Shown piece by piece: positions 1 to 9,132 of a DNA stretch of 64,000 nt. A program made the position numbers and the translations under genes. The notes below the pieces were generated by a model. The model was not told the origin of the DNA. It saw only the letters and a list, made by a program, of their open reading frames with translations, and did not search any database. Position 1 is the stretch's first letter. Every line of letters starts with the position of its first letter. This stretch comes from Mesorhizobium sp. B2-7-2 (GTDB lineage Bacteria; Pseudomonadota; Alphaproteobacteria; Rhizobiales; Rhizobiaceae): positions 1 to 64,000 of the forward strand of contig NZ_VFTZ01000003.1 in NCBI RefSeq assembly GCF_006440775.1, written 5' to 3'.

Positions 1-30
1 CCCCTACTCCCCTACTCCCCTACTCCCCTA
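1..30. repeat. 8-bp tandem repeat at window edge
   Basis: Three full copies of CCCCTACT plus a partial fourth run up to the stop codon of the first gene (TAG on the minus strand at 28-30). The array may continue left of the window. It is a simple-sequence tract in the 3' flank of a gene, and no function can be read from it. Confidence 0.8.
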
Positions 31-1464
31 AACGTTCAGCAACAAATACTCCCGCTCCCACGGGCTGATCACTTCCATGAAGGTTTCGAACTCGGCCCGC
101 TTGATCGCTGCGTAAGTGGCGGCGAAGGATGTGCCGAGGATAATGCCGAGCTCCTTGTCGGCCTCGAACAAATCGACCGCTTCCAGCAAGCTGCGCGGCA
201 GGTCGATCTCGTCGGCATTGGCCGTGGTCAGAACCGGCGGTTCAGCTTTGATCTTTCTGGTCATGCCGATCAGCCCGCAGGCAAGCGACGCGGCAAGCGC
301 CAGATAAGGGTTGGCGTCGGAAGACGGGATCCGGTTTTCGACGCGCCGCGCTGCTGGATCGGAGCGCGGCACGCGGAAGGCGGTGGTCCGGTTGTCGTAG
401 CCCCATTTGTTGTTGACCGGAGCCGAGGCCTGCTGCGTCAGCCGGCGGTAGGAATTGACGTAGGGCGCGAACATCACCAGCGCGTTCGGCACGTGCTTCT
501 GCATGCCGCCGATGAAATGGAAGAAGGCGTCCGTCTCGGAGCCGTCCTCGGCCGAGAAGATGTTCTTGCCGGTCTTCTTGTCGATGACCGACTGGTGGAT
601 ATGCATGGCCGAGCCCGGCTGGCCCTGGATCGGCTTGGCCATGAAGGTGGCGTAGATCTCATGCTTCAGCGCCGCCTCGCGAATGGTGCGCTTGAACATG
701 AAGACCTGGTCGGCAAGCTCGATCGGGTTGCCGTGTCGCAGATTGATCTCGAGCTGGCCGGCGCCTTCCTCATGGATCAGCGTGTCGATCTCCAGGCCCT
801 GCCGTTCCGAGAAATGGTAGATGTCGTCGATCAGTTCGTCGAACTCGTTGACGCCGGCGATCGAATAGCCGGCGCCGCCGCCGATCGGCCGGCCCGAGCG
901 CCCGACCGGCGGCGTCAGCGGATAGTCCGGGTCGGGGTTCTTGCGCACCAGATAGAATTCGATCTCGGGCGCCACCACCGGCTTCAGGCCGCGCTCGTCA
1001 TAGGCGGCAAGCACGCGCTTCAGCACGTTGCGCGGCGTGAACTCGACCGAGCGGCCGTCCTGGTGGACGAGGTCGCAAATCACTGCTGCCGTCGGATCTT
1101 CTTCCCAGGGCACCGCCGTCAGCGTTGAAAGATCGGGCAAAAGCTTCAGGTCGCCATCGTCCTCGGGATAATGGAAGCCGTTGCCGTCCTCGGGATAGCC
1201 GCCCGAGATCGTCGTCATAAACACGGCCGAAGGCAGCGCCAACGAGGTGTTGGAGGTGAATTTCTTCGACGGCATCATCTTGCCGCGGGCGACGCCAGCC
1301 TGGTCGGGCGTGATGCACTCGATGTCCTCGATGCCGCGCCATTCGAGCCAGGCGCTGGCTTCCTTCCAGTTCTTCACGCCGCGTTCGTTTTTCAGGAATG
1401 CAGGCGTGCGGGCGCGTCCCCCCCGGCTTGACGGACGGACTTCCTTTTTTTCAGGCGGCATCAT
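28..1464 (-). CDS. Glutamine synthetase family protein (gamma-glutamylpolyamine synthetase type)
   Basis: An ATP-dependent glutamate-amine ligase of the GlnA/PuuA superfamily, 478 residues, cytoplasmic. The metal and glutamate site motifs are present: EIE at 167-169, HEEGAGQLE at 231-239, GSAMHIHQS at 284-292, NRTTAFRVP at 358-366 and RRVENR at 373-378. Family members of this length in rhizobia often glutamylate putrescine or other amines rather than ammonia. The adenylylation loop typical of GlnA-I is not evident. A polyamine ABC transporter (7955-12059) lies 6.5 kb away, which fits a polyamine role but does not prove it. Adjacent ATGs at 1464 and 1461 are both possible starts. The amine substrate cannot be told from sequence; glutamine synthesis itself is unlikely. 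Confidence 0.85.
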   Translation of the reverse strand: MMPPEKKEVRPSSRGGRARTPAFLKNERGVKNWKEASAWLEWRGIEDIECITPDQAGVARGKMMPSKKFTSNTSLALPSAVFMTTISGGYPEDGNGFHYPEDDGDLKLLPDLSTLTAVPWEEDPTAAVICDLVHQDGRSVEFTPRNVLKRVLAAYDERGLKPVVAPEIEFYLVRKNPDPDYPLTPPVGRSGRPIGGGAGYSIAGVNEFDELIDDIYHFSERQGLEIDTLIHEEGAGQLEINLRHGNPIELADQVFMFKRTIREAALKHEIYATFMAKPIQGQPGSAMHIHQSVIDKKTGKNIFSAEDGSETDAFFHFIGGMQKHVPNALVMFAPYVNSYRRLTQQASAPVNNKWGYDNRTTAFRVPRSDPAARRVENRIPSSDANPYLALAASLACGLIGMTRKIKAEPPVLTTANADEIDLPRSLLEAVDLFEADKELGIILGTSFAATYAAIKRAEFETFMEVISPWEREYLLLNV

Positions 1465-1610
1465 TCACCAGATTGTGTTGCGGATTTCGAACTATAGCCG
1501 GGCGCAACGGGGAAAGGGAAGGGGAGGCGCCGGGCGCACGTCCGTCTTCAGGCTGGCGGCAGGCCATAACAACGGCTAAACCGGCCGTTCATGAAGAACG
1601 GTGCCCGCAT

Positions 1611-2324
1611 ATGCCCGCCTCTCATCTTACCACGATAGGTTTCGATGCCGACGACACGCTGTGGCAGAACGAGCAGCTCTTCCGCATGACCGAACAGCGC
1701 TTCATCGCCATGCTTGCCGAGCACGGCGACGCAAGCCGGATTTCCGCGAACCTGCTTGAAGCCGCAAAGCGCAATCTCGGCGTCTATGGCTTCGGCATAA
1801 AGAGCTTCATGCTGTCGATGATCGAGACGGCGATCGAGGTTACCGAAAGCCGCGTTCCCGCCTCGACGATCGCGGAAATCCTGGCTGCCGGCCGCGACAT
1901 GCTCAGCCACCCGATCGAGCCACTGCCGCACGCGCGTGAGACGATCGAGAAGCTGGCAGGCAGTTATCGCCTGGTGCTGATCACCAAGGGTGACCTCATG
2001 GATCAGGAGCGCAAGCTGGCGCAATCGGGACTGGGCGAGCTTTTCGACGCCGTCGAGATCGTCAGCGACAAGAGCGCCGCCACCTATGCCCGCATCTTCA
2101 GCCGCCATGGCGACGGACCGCAACGGAGCATGATGGTAGGCAACTCGTTGAAGTCGGACGTCATCCCGGCCATCGACGCCGGCGGCTGGGGCATCTATGT
2201 CCCGCACGATTTGACCTGGGCGGCCGAGCATGCCGAAACGCCGGTCGCGGCGCCGCGTTTCCGGCAGATCGCCGACCTGAGCGAACTGCCGGCAATGATC
2301 GAAAGCATCGCCACGGCGGGCTGA
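1611..2324 (+). CDS. HAD family hydrolase
   Basis: A predicted haloacid-dehalogenase superfamily phosphatase of 237 residues, cytoplasmic. Motif I is DADDTLW at residues 12-18, with the nucleophile and acid Asp12 and Asp14. A motif II-like LVLITKGD follows the helical cap, and MVGNSLKSDV carries the motif IV region. The size of the insertion after motif I suggests a C1-type helical cap. I chose the ATG at 1611, because the open frame further upstream overlaps the promoter of the divergent ligase gene and does not look coding. Substrate unknown. It is transcribed divergently from the glutamine-synthetase-family gene across about 146 bp. Confidence 0.85.
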   Translation: MPASHLTTIGFDADDTLWQNEQLFRMTEQRFIAMLAEHGDASRISANLLEAAKRNLGVYGFGIKSFMLSMIETAIEVTESRVPASTIAEILAAGRDMLSHPIEPLPHARETIEKLAGSYRLVLITKGDLMDQERKLAQSGLGELFDAVEIVSDKSAATYARIFSRHGDGPQRSMMVGNSLKSDVIPAIDAGGWGIYVPHDLTWAAEHAETPVAAPRFRQIADLSELPAMIESIATAG

Positions 2325-2395
2325 CGAAGCGTTGGGATGCACCAGGGCAGTTCAGCGCCGGCAGAAACCGCTGGCCCGCTCCAACGCGTTGTTTC

Positions 2396-2441
2396 ACGCA
2401 ATCGCGGGCGGAAAGCCGCTGCGCACTTTTCTTGGAATGCT
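2396..2441. repeat. Dispersed palindromic repeat, AGCAATTCC family (minus orientation)
   Basis: Read on the minus strand this starts AGCATTCCAAGAAAAGTG, continues through CGCAGCGGC and ends GCGATTGCGT. It is an imperfect copy of the elements at 36837-36880, 45670-45716 and 48154-48194. The outer arms AGCATTCC and GCGATTGC are partly complementary. The element overlaps the last base of the stop codon of the receiver-like gene and lies between two converging genes. Confidence 0.75.
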
Positions 2442-2890
2442 CAGCCGCGCCCGACCAGGCGATCGACCACCGGTTGCAGTCGCTCGGGCGTGATCGGCTT
2501 GGCAACCACCGCGTCGACCACGCTTGACAGGCCGAGGCTTTCCGGTGTGCCGTTCTTGGTTGAAAGCAGGATCACCGCGGGCAGCGGCTTGCCGGAGGCG
2601 CGCCGCAGCGCGTCGATGGCCGATATCAGCCGATCGCAATCCATGTTGTCCGGTCCGCCGTCCAAAATGACGGCGCCGGGCAGTTGGCCGGTCAGTGTCT
2701 TCTCGGCGATCTCGGGCGGCTCCGAGATCGGCTTCAGTCCCGATTTCTCGACGATTTTCGACACCACAACCCGGTTGATTGACGATTTTCCGACGACGAG
2801 CACCTTTGAAAAGTCAGCCGTGATCGCGCCGGTCCGGTCTGCCGGTTTCGAATGTTTTTTGGGGTGGTCGGCTGGGTCGGCGGGACACAT
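2441..2890 (-). CDS. Degenerate response-regulator receiver protein
   Basis: A stand-alone CheY-like receiver fold of 149 residues, with about 28 residues before the domain. The phosphoacceptor-like Asp77 (VILDGG) and the conserved Lys131 (VVAKP) are present. The acidic pair that binds Mg2+ at the end of beta-1, normally LVVDDS, is replaced by LVVGKS at 32-37. Without that pair normal phosphotransfer is doubtful, so this may be a pseudo-receiver acting through protein contacts. I chose the ATG at 2890, since the frame upstream reads like noncoding sequence. No histidine kinase is adjacent. No output domain is visible. Confidence 0.7.
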   Translation of the reverse strand: MCPADPADHPKKHSKPADRTGAITADFSKVLVVGKSSINRVVVSKIVEKSGLKPISEPPEIAEKTLTGQLPGAVILDGGPDNMDCDRLISAIDALRRASGKPLPAVILLSTKNGTPESLGLSSVVDAVVAKPITPERLQPVVDRLVGRG

Positions 2891-3115
2891 CGGCGGGAAG
2901 GCACTCTGGTTCAATGCAGGGTTGAAACCTGAGGCACAATTGAGTGAGATCACGGCCGCTGTCAAGCTGAAACGATCGACGTCGAAAATATAGCAAGAAA
3001 TTCTGGAATTCAGCGCAAGTCGTACCTCTCGGCGACGAATGCAAATCAAAAAAATGCGATAGTCTTCCGAGCGTATAGCGCGCGGGAGACTATCGCCGAG
3101 ACTGTTGACGTTACG

Positions 3116-3358
3116 TCAAGTGTGACTCTGCTGGGTAACGATCACCGGGATCAAAAGGTCTCCCCAGTTGCCGTCGCCGCCATGGTGTCTGGCCGAACGC
3201 ACCAGCTCCACCGAGACGCCGGCCTCGACTGCCTTCATGACCGATTGGTTGAGCCTGTGCAGATCGTTGGCGAGCATGCGGATCGTTGCCTGCTGGTCGA
3301 CGCTCATCGCGCTCGATTGCTCTTCTGCCCTCTCCTTGACGCGGCTTATCGATGCCAT
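3116..3358 (-). CDS. Small hypothetical protein downstream of aceA
   Basis: An 80-residue protein starting 54 bp after the aceA stop on the same strand, so probably cotranscribed. The middle (residues 20-50) is a predicted amphipathic helix (ATIRMLANDLHRLNQSVMKA), followed by a Gly/His-rich turn and a hydrophobic GDLLIPVIVTQQ end. There is no signal peptide or metal motif. I do not recognise the family. Codon usage matches the neighbours, which supports a real gene. A role linked to the glyoxylate shunt is only suggested by position. Confidence 0.55.
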   Translation of the reverse strand: MASISRVKERAEEQSSAMSVDQQATIRMLANDLHRLNQSVMKAVEAGVSVELVRSARHHGGDGNWGDLLIPVIVTQQSHT

Positions 3359-3412
3359 TGGTCTTCTCCTCGGTGTAGATGCCCTGCGGGCGTTGCCTCT
3401 GGTTGTTGTCCG

Positions 3413-4702
<1,290 letters not shown>

Positions 4703-4782
4703 TGGTCACTCCGGATCATTTGGGAACTGCGTCAGCGCTGCATCGCAAAGGCATATTCTGCGACGTCTTGCGTATGACATCG

Positions 4783-4932
4783 TTTACATTGCAGCGCGAA
4801 AGGCACCTAGAAAAACCGCAAGATATCTCAGAAAATAAAGGAAAAGCTGTGTTGCCATTGACAAGTCAGCTCTGTAAATTTGTCACGATTGTAAAAGCGG
4901 CGAACGAGCGCCGGGCTTGATAGTCATGTAAA
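4783..4932. promoter_or_regulatory. aceA/regulator intergenic control region with four TGTAAA boxes
   Basis: The divergent intergenic region (4703-4953) is much more AT-rich than its surroundings. TGTAAA occurs four times: inverted at 4783-4788 and direct at 4873-4878, 4890-4895 and 4927-4932. Two boxes are 17 bp apart. Such repeats between a RamB-like regulator and aceA suggest operator half-sites, but the assignment is inference. Confidence 0.4.
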
Positions 4933-4953
4933 TTCTTGTCAAGGATGGCAGAA

Positions 4954-6396
4954 ATGGCCGACCAGAAGATCTTCGCCGGGCCGCGGCTGCGCCGGCTGCG
5001 CAACGCCAGGAGCCTGACCCAGACGGCGATGGCCGAGGGGCTGGGCATCTCGCCATCCTACCTCAACCTGATCGAGCGCAACCAGCGACCGCTGACGGTG
5101 CAGCTCATTCTGAAGCTGGCCTCCGTCTACAAGGTCGATCCGCATGAATTGCAGGGCGAGACAAAAGGCTCGATCGCGGCCTTGCGGGAGGCCTTCAGCG
5201 ATCCGCTTCTTGCCGGCGAGCTGCCCGGCGATCAGGAACTGATCGACCTCGCCGAGACGGCACCGAATGCTTCGGCGGCGATGGTGAAACTCTTTCGCGC
5301 CTATCGCGAGCAGGCCGAGCGCCTGTCCGACCTCAACCAGCTTCTGGCGAAGGAGGGCAGGGCAACCGCGCTGTCCGGCGCCCGCCTGCCTGCCGACGAA
5401 GTCCACGAAGTGTTCGAGCGCCGGCCGAACCACTTCGCTTCGCTGGAGGAGGAGGCGGAGGCTTTCACATCGGTCCTCGACCCTGGTGACGATCTGTTCG
5501 GCGCGCTCAAAGCCTGGCTGAGGCGCGAGCACGGCATCGTCGTCAAGGTGCTGCCGGTCGCCACCATGCCCAACTGGCGCCGCCGCTACGATCGCCATTC
5601 GCAGCGTCTCTTCCTGTCCGAGCGGCTGTCGCCTTTCGACCAATTGCGCGAAGTCGCGATGGAGGCGAGCCTCATACGCATGTCGGTAGCCGTCGCGGCT
5701 GAGATCCAGGCGCTGAAGCTCGGTACCGACGAGGCTCGCCGGCTCGCTCGCTTCGAGCTCGGCCGCTATGCTGCGCATGCGCTGATGATGCCCTATCAGG
5801 CTTTCCATGCCGCCGCCGTTCGCGGTCGTTACGACATCGACGTCCTGCGTTCTCGCTTCGGCGTCTCTTTCGAGCACGCGGCCAATCGACTGACGATGCT
5901 GCAGCGGCCGGGCGCAGCGGGCGTGCCGTTCTTCATGCTGGAAGTCGACAACGCCGGCAACCGCTTCCGCAAGGCCGGCAGCCAGGGCTATCCGCAGAGC
6001 CGCTTCGGCGGCGGCTGCCCCAAGCTTCCCGTCCATGCGGCGTTCTCGCAGCCCGGCCAGATCCTCGTCGATGCGGTCGAGATGCCGGACGGCGCCGAAT
6101 TCCTCTGCATTGCCCGCACGCTGGAAGGTCCGCAGGGCGCGTTCTCCGAACGGCCGCGCCGCACCGCGCTCCTGCTAGGCTGCGATATCGGCTTTCGCGA
6201 CGATATCGTCTATGGCGCGGCGCTGCCGGCCGCAGCCGCAGGCAAGCCCGGTCAAGGCTTCGCCACGCCGGTAGGCCCCGCCTGCAGGCTTTGCGAGCGC
6301 GTCGGCTGCCTGGCGCGCGCCGAGCCGCCGGTGACGCGCCCGCTCGGCCTCGACGAGATGGTGACGGGCCTCAGCGCCTTCGATTTTCAAGGATGA
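4954..6396 (+). CDS. XRE-family short-chain fatty acyl regulator (RamB/ScfR type) with IrrE-like domain
   Basis: A transcription regulator of 480 residues. An N-terminal helix-turn-helix (about 7-62: LRRLRNARSLTQTAMAEGLG, then SYLNLIERNQRP) is followed by a central domain like that of IrrE/DUF955 proteins and a C-terminal Cys-rich acyl-sensing domain (PACRLCERVGCLARAEPP near 440-460). This architecture is that of RamB, which in actinobacteria controls aceA and aceB and responds to acyl-CoA metabolism. I chose the ATG at 4954, which has AAGGA about 8 bp upstream, over the ATG at 4945 and a TTG at 4936. It is divergent from aceA, its likely target. Confidence 0.85.
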   Translation: MADQKIFAGPRLRRLRNARSLTQTAMAEGLGISPSYLNLIERNQRPLTVQLILKLASVYKVDPHELQGETKGSIAALREAFSDPLLAGELPGDQELIDLAETAPNASAAMVKLFRAYREQAERLSDLNQLLAKEGRATALSGARLPADEVHEVFERRPNHFASLEEEAEAFTSVLDPGDDLFGALKAWLRREHGIVVKVLPVATMPNWRRRYDRHSQRLFLSERLSPFDQLREVAMEASLIRMSVAVAAEIQALKLGTDEARRLARFELGRYAAHALMMPYQAFHAAAVRGRYDIDVLRSRFGVSFEHAANRLTMLQRPGAAGVPFFMLEVDNAGNRFRKAGSQGYPQSRFGGGCPKLPVHAAFSQPGQILVDAVEMPDGAEFLCIARTLEGPQGAFSERPRRTALLLGCDIGFRDDIVYGAALPAAAAGKPGQGFATPVGPACRLCERVGCLARAEPPVTRPLGLDEMVTGLSAFDFQG

Positions 6397-6556
6397 CATC
6401 GGCGGATGTGTCCCAAGTCTCGCCGGGTGCTGGATCACGCCGGGCCGGCGTCTTTGCGCTACGCGATTGAGGCATAATTCTTTCTGGGGCACAGTTCTGT
6501 CGTCTAAGACACAAGTCTTGTTGTCCTTGCTGCATCGAACGCAACCGCCGACAGTC

Positions 6557-7513
6557 ATGTCCATGACCGATACCGCCTCGCCCCGCGCCGCCTTGCCTGC
6601 CGTGTCGCCTCGCGAGGAGCGGATCGGCATGCTCCTGGTCTTCCTTTCGGCGCTTATGTGGAGCTTCGGTGGCGCCATCGCCCGTTTCATCCATGTCGGC
6701 GACAGCTGGATCGTGGTGTTTTGGCGTTCGTTGTGGGCCGTGGCCTTTCTGCTCGCCTTCATGCTGTGGCGCGACGGCTGGCGCGGCACCCTGAAGCTCT
6801 TTCGGCACATGGGACTGCCCGGCCTTGGCGTCGCCTTCTGCTTCGCCACCGCCTCGACCAGCTTCGTGGTGGCGCTTGCCTACACCACGGTCGCCAACAT
6901 CCTCCTGATGCAGGCCGGCGTGCCGCTGCTTGCGGCGCTCCTTGCCTGGCTGCTGTTTCGCGAACGGGTCGCCCCGGCCACCTGGATCGCGATCGCCGCC
7001 GTCATCGCCGGCGTCGCCATCATGGTTTCCGAATCCCTGGGCGGCGCCGTCTCGCCGATCGGCGACGGCCTGGCGCTGCTGATCGCGGTGATGTTTTCGC
7101 TCGCGACCGTGATCACCCGGCGCTTTGCTCATGTGCGCATGGTGCCGGCCACCTGTCTCGGCGCGCTGCTCGCCGGTGCGTTCGCCGCTTCCCAGGCCTC
7201 GGCATTCGCGGTATCGGGGCGCGACATGGGCTTCCTCTTCGCCTTCGGCGTCATCAACCTCGGCGTCGGCCTCGCCTTTTTCGCCATGGGCGCGCGGCTG
7301 GTGCCGGCGGCGATCGCGGCGCTGCTCGGCACCTTCGAGCCGATCCTTGGGCCGATCTGGGTCTGGCTTGTCCATTCCGAAGTGCCGTCGGTGCGCACCA
7401 TCATCGGCGGCGCGGTCGTCGTCACGGCACTGCTCGTCCATATCGGTCTGGAGTTTAAGCGACAGGCGCGGCCTGCACGTCCCGGCGTAACCGGCCTGCC
7501 GTCGCCAAATTGA
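6557..7513 (+). CDS. DMT-superfamily (EamA) transporter
   Basis: An inner-membrane drug/metabolite transporter of 318 residues with about ten transmembrane helices in two EamA repeats. Hydrophobic helices begin near residue 25 (IGMLLVFLSALMWSFGGAIA) and run to VVVTALLVHIGLEF near the end. The second repeat contains LGTFEPILGPIWVWL, a typical EamA signature. The ATG at 6557 was chosen, because the longer upstream frame lacks a plausible ribosome site and adds an unusual N-terminus. Substrate unknown. The gene stands alone, 160 bp after the RamB-like gene, and is followed by a dispersed repeat. Confidence 0.85.
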   Translation: MSMTDTASPRAALPAVSPREERIGMLLVFLSALMWSFGGAIARFIHVGDSWIVVFWRSLWAVAFLLAFMLWRDGWRGTLKLFRHMGLPGLGVAFCFATASTSFVVALAYTTVANILLMQAGVPLLAALLAWLLFRERVAPATWIAIAAVIAGVAIMVSESLGGAVSPIGDGLALLIAVMFSLATVITRRFAHVRMVPATCLGALLAGAFAASQASAFAVSGRDMGFLFAFGVINLGVGLAFFAMGARLVPAAIAALLGTFEPILGPIWVWLVHSEVPSVRTIIGGAVVVTALLVHIGLEFKRQARPARPGVTGLPSPN

Positions 7514-7518
7514 CGTTA

Positions 7519-7624
7519 ATGCATGTCGCCCAAGAGTGCGCAGCGGTTTTGGGAGAACGACATGCATCAAAACAAAGACTTAAAGCGCTTCGCCTGAATC
7601 CCTTTCAGCGTGACGCGCTTTAGG
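7519..7624. repeat. Bipartite dispersed palindromic repeat, ATGCATGTCG family
   Basis: Hairpin one has arms ATGCATGTCG (7519-7528) and CGACATGCAT (7558-7567), with an inner CCCAAGAGTG and GGTTTTGGG. A spacer AAAACAAAGACTT follows. Hairpin two starts AAAGCGC near 7582 and ends GCGCTTT near 7622. A related single-hairpin copy is at 28208-28255. This type of element is common in Mesorhizobium intergenic DNA. It fills the first part of the 441-bp gap before the polyamine operon. Confidence 0.75.
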
Positions 7625-7954
7625 CAGCCTCCCCCATTGACAACCCAGTTGCCGGGCGGGCAGGCTGCGATCACGGCAACAACAATACAGGCGTATCTTG
7701 CCAAGTGACTCCGCCGGCCTGCTCGGGACCGGACTGCATCGTCATAGCTCTGCTTACGCCACGGTGAATGCCGTTGACGCCGCCCGGGTGCCTCACCGGG
7801 GAGGTTGGAATGCCTCGAACCTCGATGCCTTGATCGACCCTGGCGTGGGCAGTTCACGCTTGTCGCTCTCTGGAAAGCTCAATAGTCTGAAACGAACGCC
7901 GCGCCGCCATATCGCGACGAGCCGGCGAGGGAACACTCACCAAAGGAGAACACC
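7625..7954. other. Leader region of the polyamine transporter operon
   Basis: About 330 bp without a convincing gene. It holds several partial inverted repeats, and the strong ribosome site AAAGGAG at 7942-7948 serves the solute-binding protein. A minus-strand frame across 7567-7857 is Arg-rich, overlaps the dispersed repeat and has no credible start, so it was not called. I see no recognisable riboswitch. Confidence 0.5.
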
Positions 7955-9052
7955 ATGATCCGCAAAGCGCTTTGGCTTTCGGCGACGTCGGCATTTCTGA
8001 CGCTTTTCACAACAAGCGGCCATGCCGAAGACCGCGTCGTCAACGTCTACAATTGGTCGGACTATATCGACAGCTCGATCATCGACGACTTCACCAAGAA
8101 GACCGGCATCAAGGTCGTCTACGACACCTTCGATTCCAACGAGATACTGGAGACGAAACTGCTTGCCGGCGGCAGCGGTTATGACGTCGTCGTGCCGAGC
8201 GCCAATTTCCTGGCGCGCCAGATCCAGGCGGGCGTGTTCCAGAAGCTCGACAAGTCGAAGCTGCCCAACATCTCCAACATGTGGGACGTCATCTCCGAGC
8301 GCACCGCCAAATACGATCCGGGCAACGAATATTCGGTCAACTATATGTGGGGCACGGTCGGCCTCGGCTATAATGTCAAGAAGGTTGAGGCCGCGCTCGG
8401 CACCGACAAGATCGACAGCTGGGACGTGTTCTTCAATCCGGACAAGCTGGCCAAGCTGAAGGATTGCGGCGTCTACGTGCTGGACTCTCCCGCCGACATC
8501 ATTCCGGCGGCGCTGAAATATCTCGGACTCGACCCCAACAGCACCTCGCCCGATGACATTTCAAAGGCCGAGGAAGCGTTGCTGAAGGTCCGGCCCTATA
8601 TCCGCAAGTTCCATTCGTCCGAATACATCAACGCTTTGGCCAACGGCGACATCTGCCTGGCGATCGGCTGGTCGGGCGACGTCTTCCAGGCGCGCAACCG
8701 CGCCGAGGAAGCCAAGCAGGGCGTCGAGATCGGCTATTCGGTGCCTAAGGAAGGCGCCCAGATGTGGTTCGACCAGATGGCGATCCCCGCGGACGCGCCG
8801 CATGTCGCCGAAGCGCTCGAGTTCATCAACTACATGATGACGCCCGAAGTCATCGCCAAATCGTCGAACTACGTGCTCTACGCCAACGGCAACAAGGCTT
8901 CGCAGCAATTCATCGACAAGGCGATCCTGGAAGATCCTTCGGTCTATCCGGACGAAGAGACGACGAAGAAGCTGTACACGGTTGCGCCATACGATCCCAA
9001 GACACAGCGCGTCATCACGCGCACCTGGACCAAGATCGTCACCGGCCAATAA
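7955..9052 (+). CDS. potF: Polyamine ABC transporter, periplasmic solute-binding protein
   Basis: A periplasmic binding protein of the PotD/PotF family, 365 residues, with a signal peptide cleaved about after Ala24 (SGHA/ED). The mature start VVNVYNWSDYID is the family hallmark. The binding-site aromatics and acids of YNWSDYID, and the domain GWSGDVFQARNRAEE, match putrescine/spermidine receptors. It is the first gene of a four-gene transporter set and precedes a strong hairpin and then the ATPase. The choice of putrescine rather than spermidine, and so the symbol potF, is by resemblance and gene order, not proof. Confidence 0.9.
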   Translation: MIRKALWLSATSAFLTLFTTSGHAEDRVVNVYNWSDYIDSSIIDDFTKKTGIKVVYDTFDSNEILETKLLAGGSGYDVVVPSANFLARQIQAGVFQKLDKSKLPNISNMWDVISERTAKYDPGNEYSVNYMWGTVGLGYNVKKVEAALGTDKIDSWDVFFNPDKLAKLKDCGVYVLDSPADIIPAALKYLGLDPNSTSPDDISKAEEALLKVRPYIRKFHSSEYINALANGDICLAIGWSGDVFQARNRAEEAKQGVEIGYSVPKEGAQMWFDQMAIPADAPHVAEALEFINYMMTPEVIAKSSNYVLYANGNKASQQFIDKAILEDPSVYPDEETTKKLYTVAPYDPKTQRVITRTWTKIVTGQ

Positions 9053-9062
9053 GCATTGAGAC

Positions 9063-9100
9063 GCGACCCCGGCAGCCAACTGCCGGGGTCGCTTTCTTTT
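9063..9100 (+). terminator. Hairpin with U-tract between potF and potG
   Basis: A perfect 13-bp stem, GCGACCCCGGCAG at 9063-9075 and its complement at 9080-9092, with a CCAA loop, is followed by TTTCTTTT. It has the form of a rho-independent terminator placed inside the operon just after the binding-protein gene. Partial termination or 3'-end protection would give more binding protein than membrane components. Confidence 0.8.
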
Positions 9101-9132
9101 GGGGAATTTTAAAAAGTAACGGAGTGGGGACC

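Noticed and set aside
7567..7857. 96-codon minus-strand frame upstream of potF
   Set aside because: Its end lies in a dispersed repeat and its start is Arg-rich without a ribosome site; treated as noncoding.
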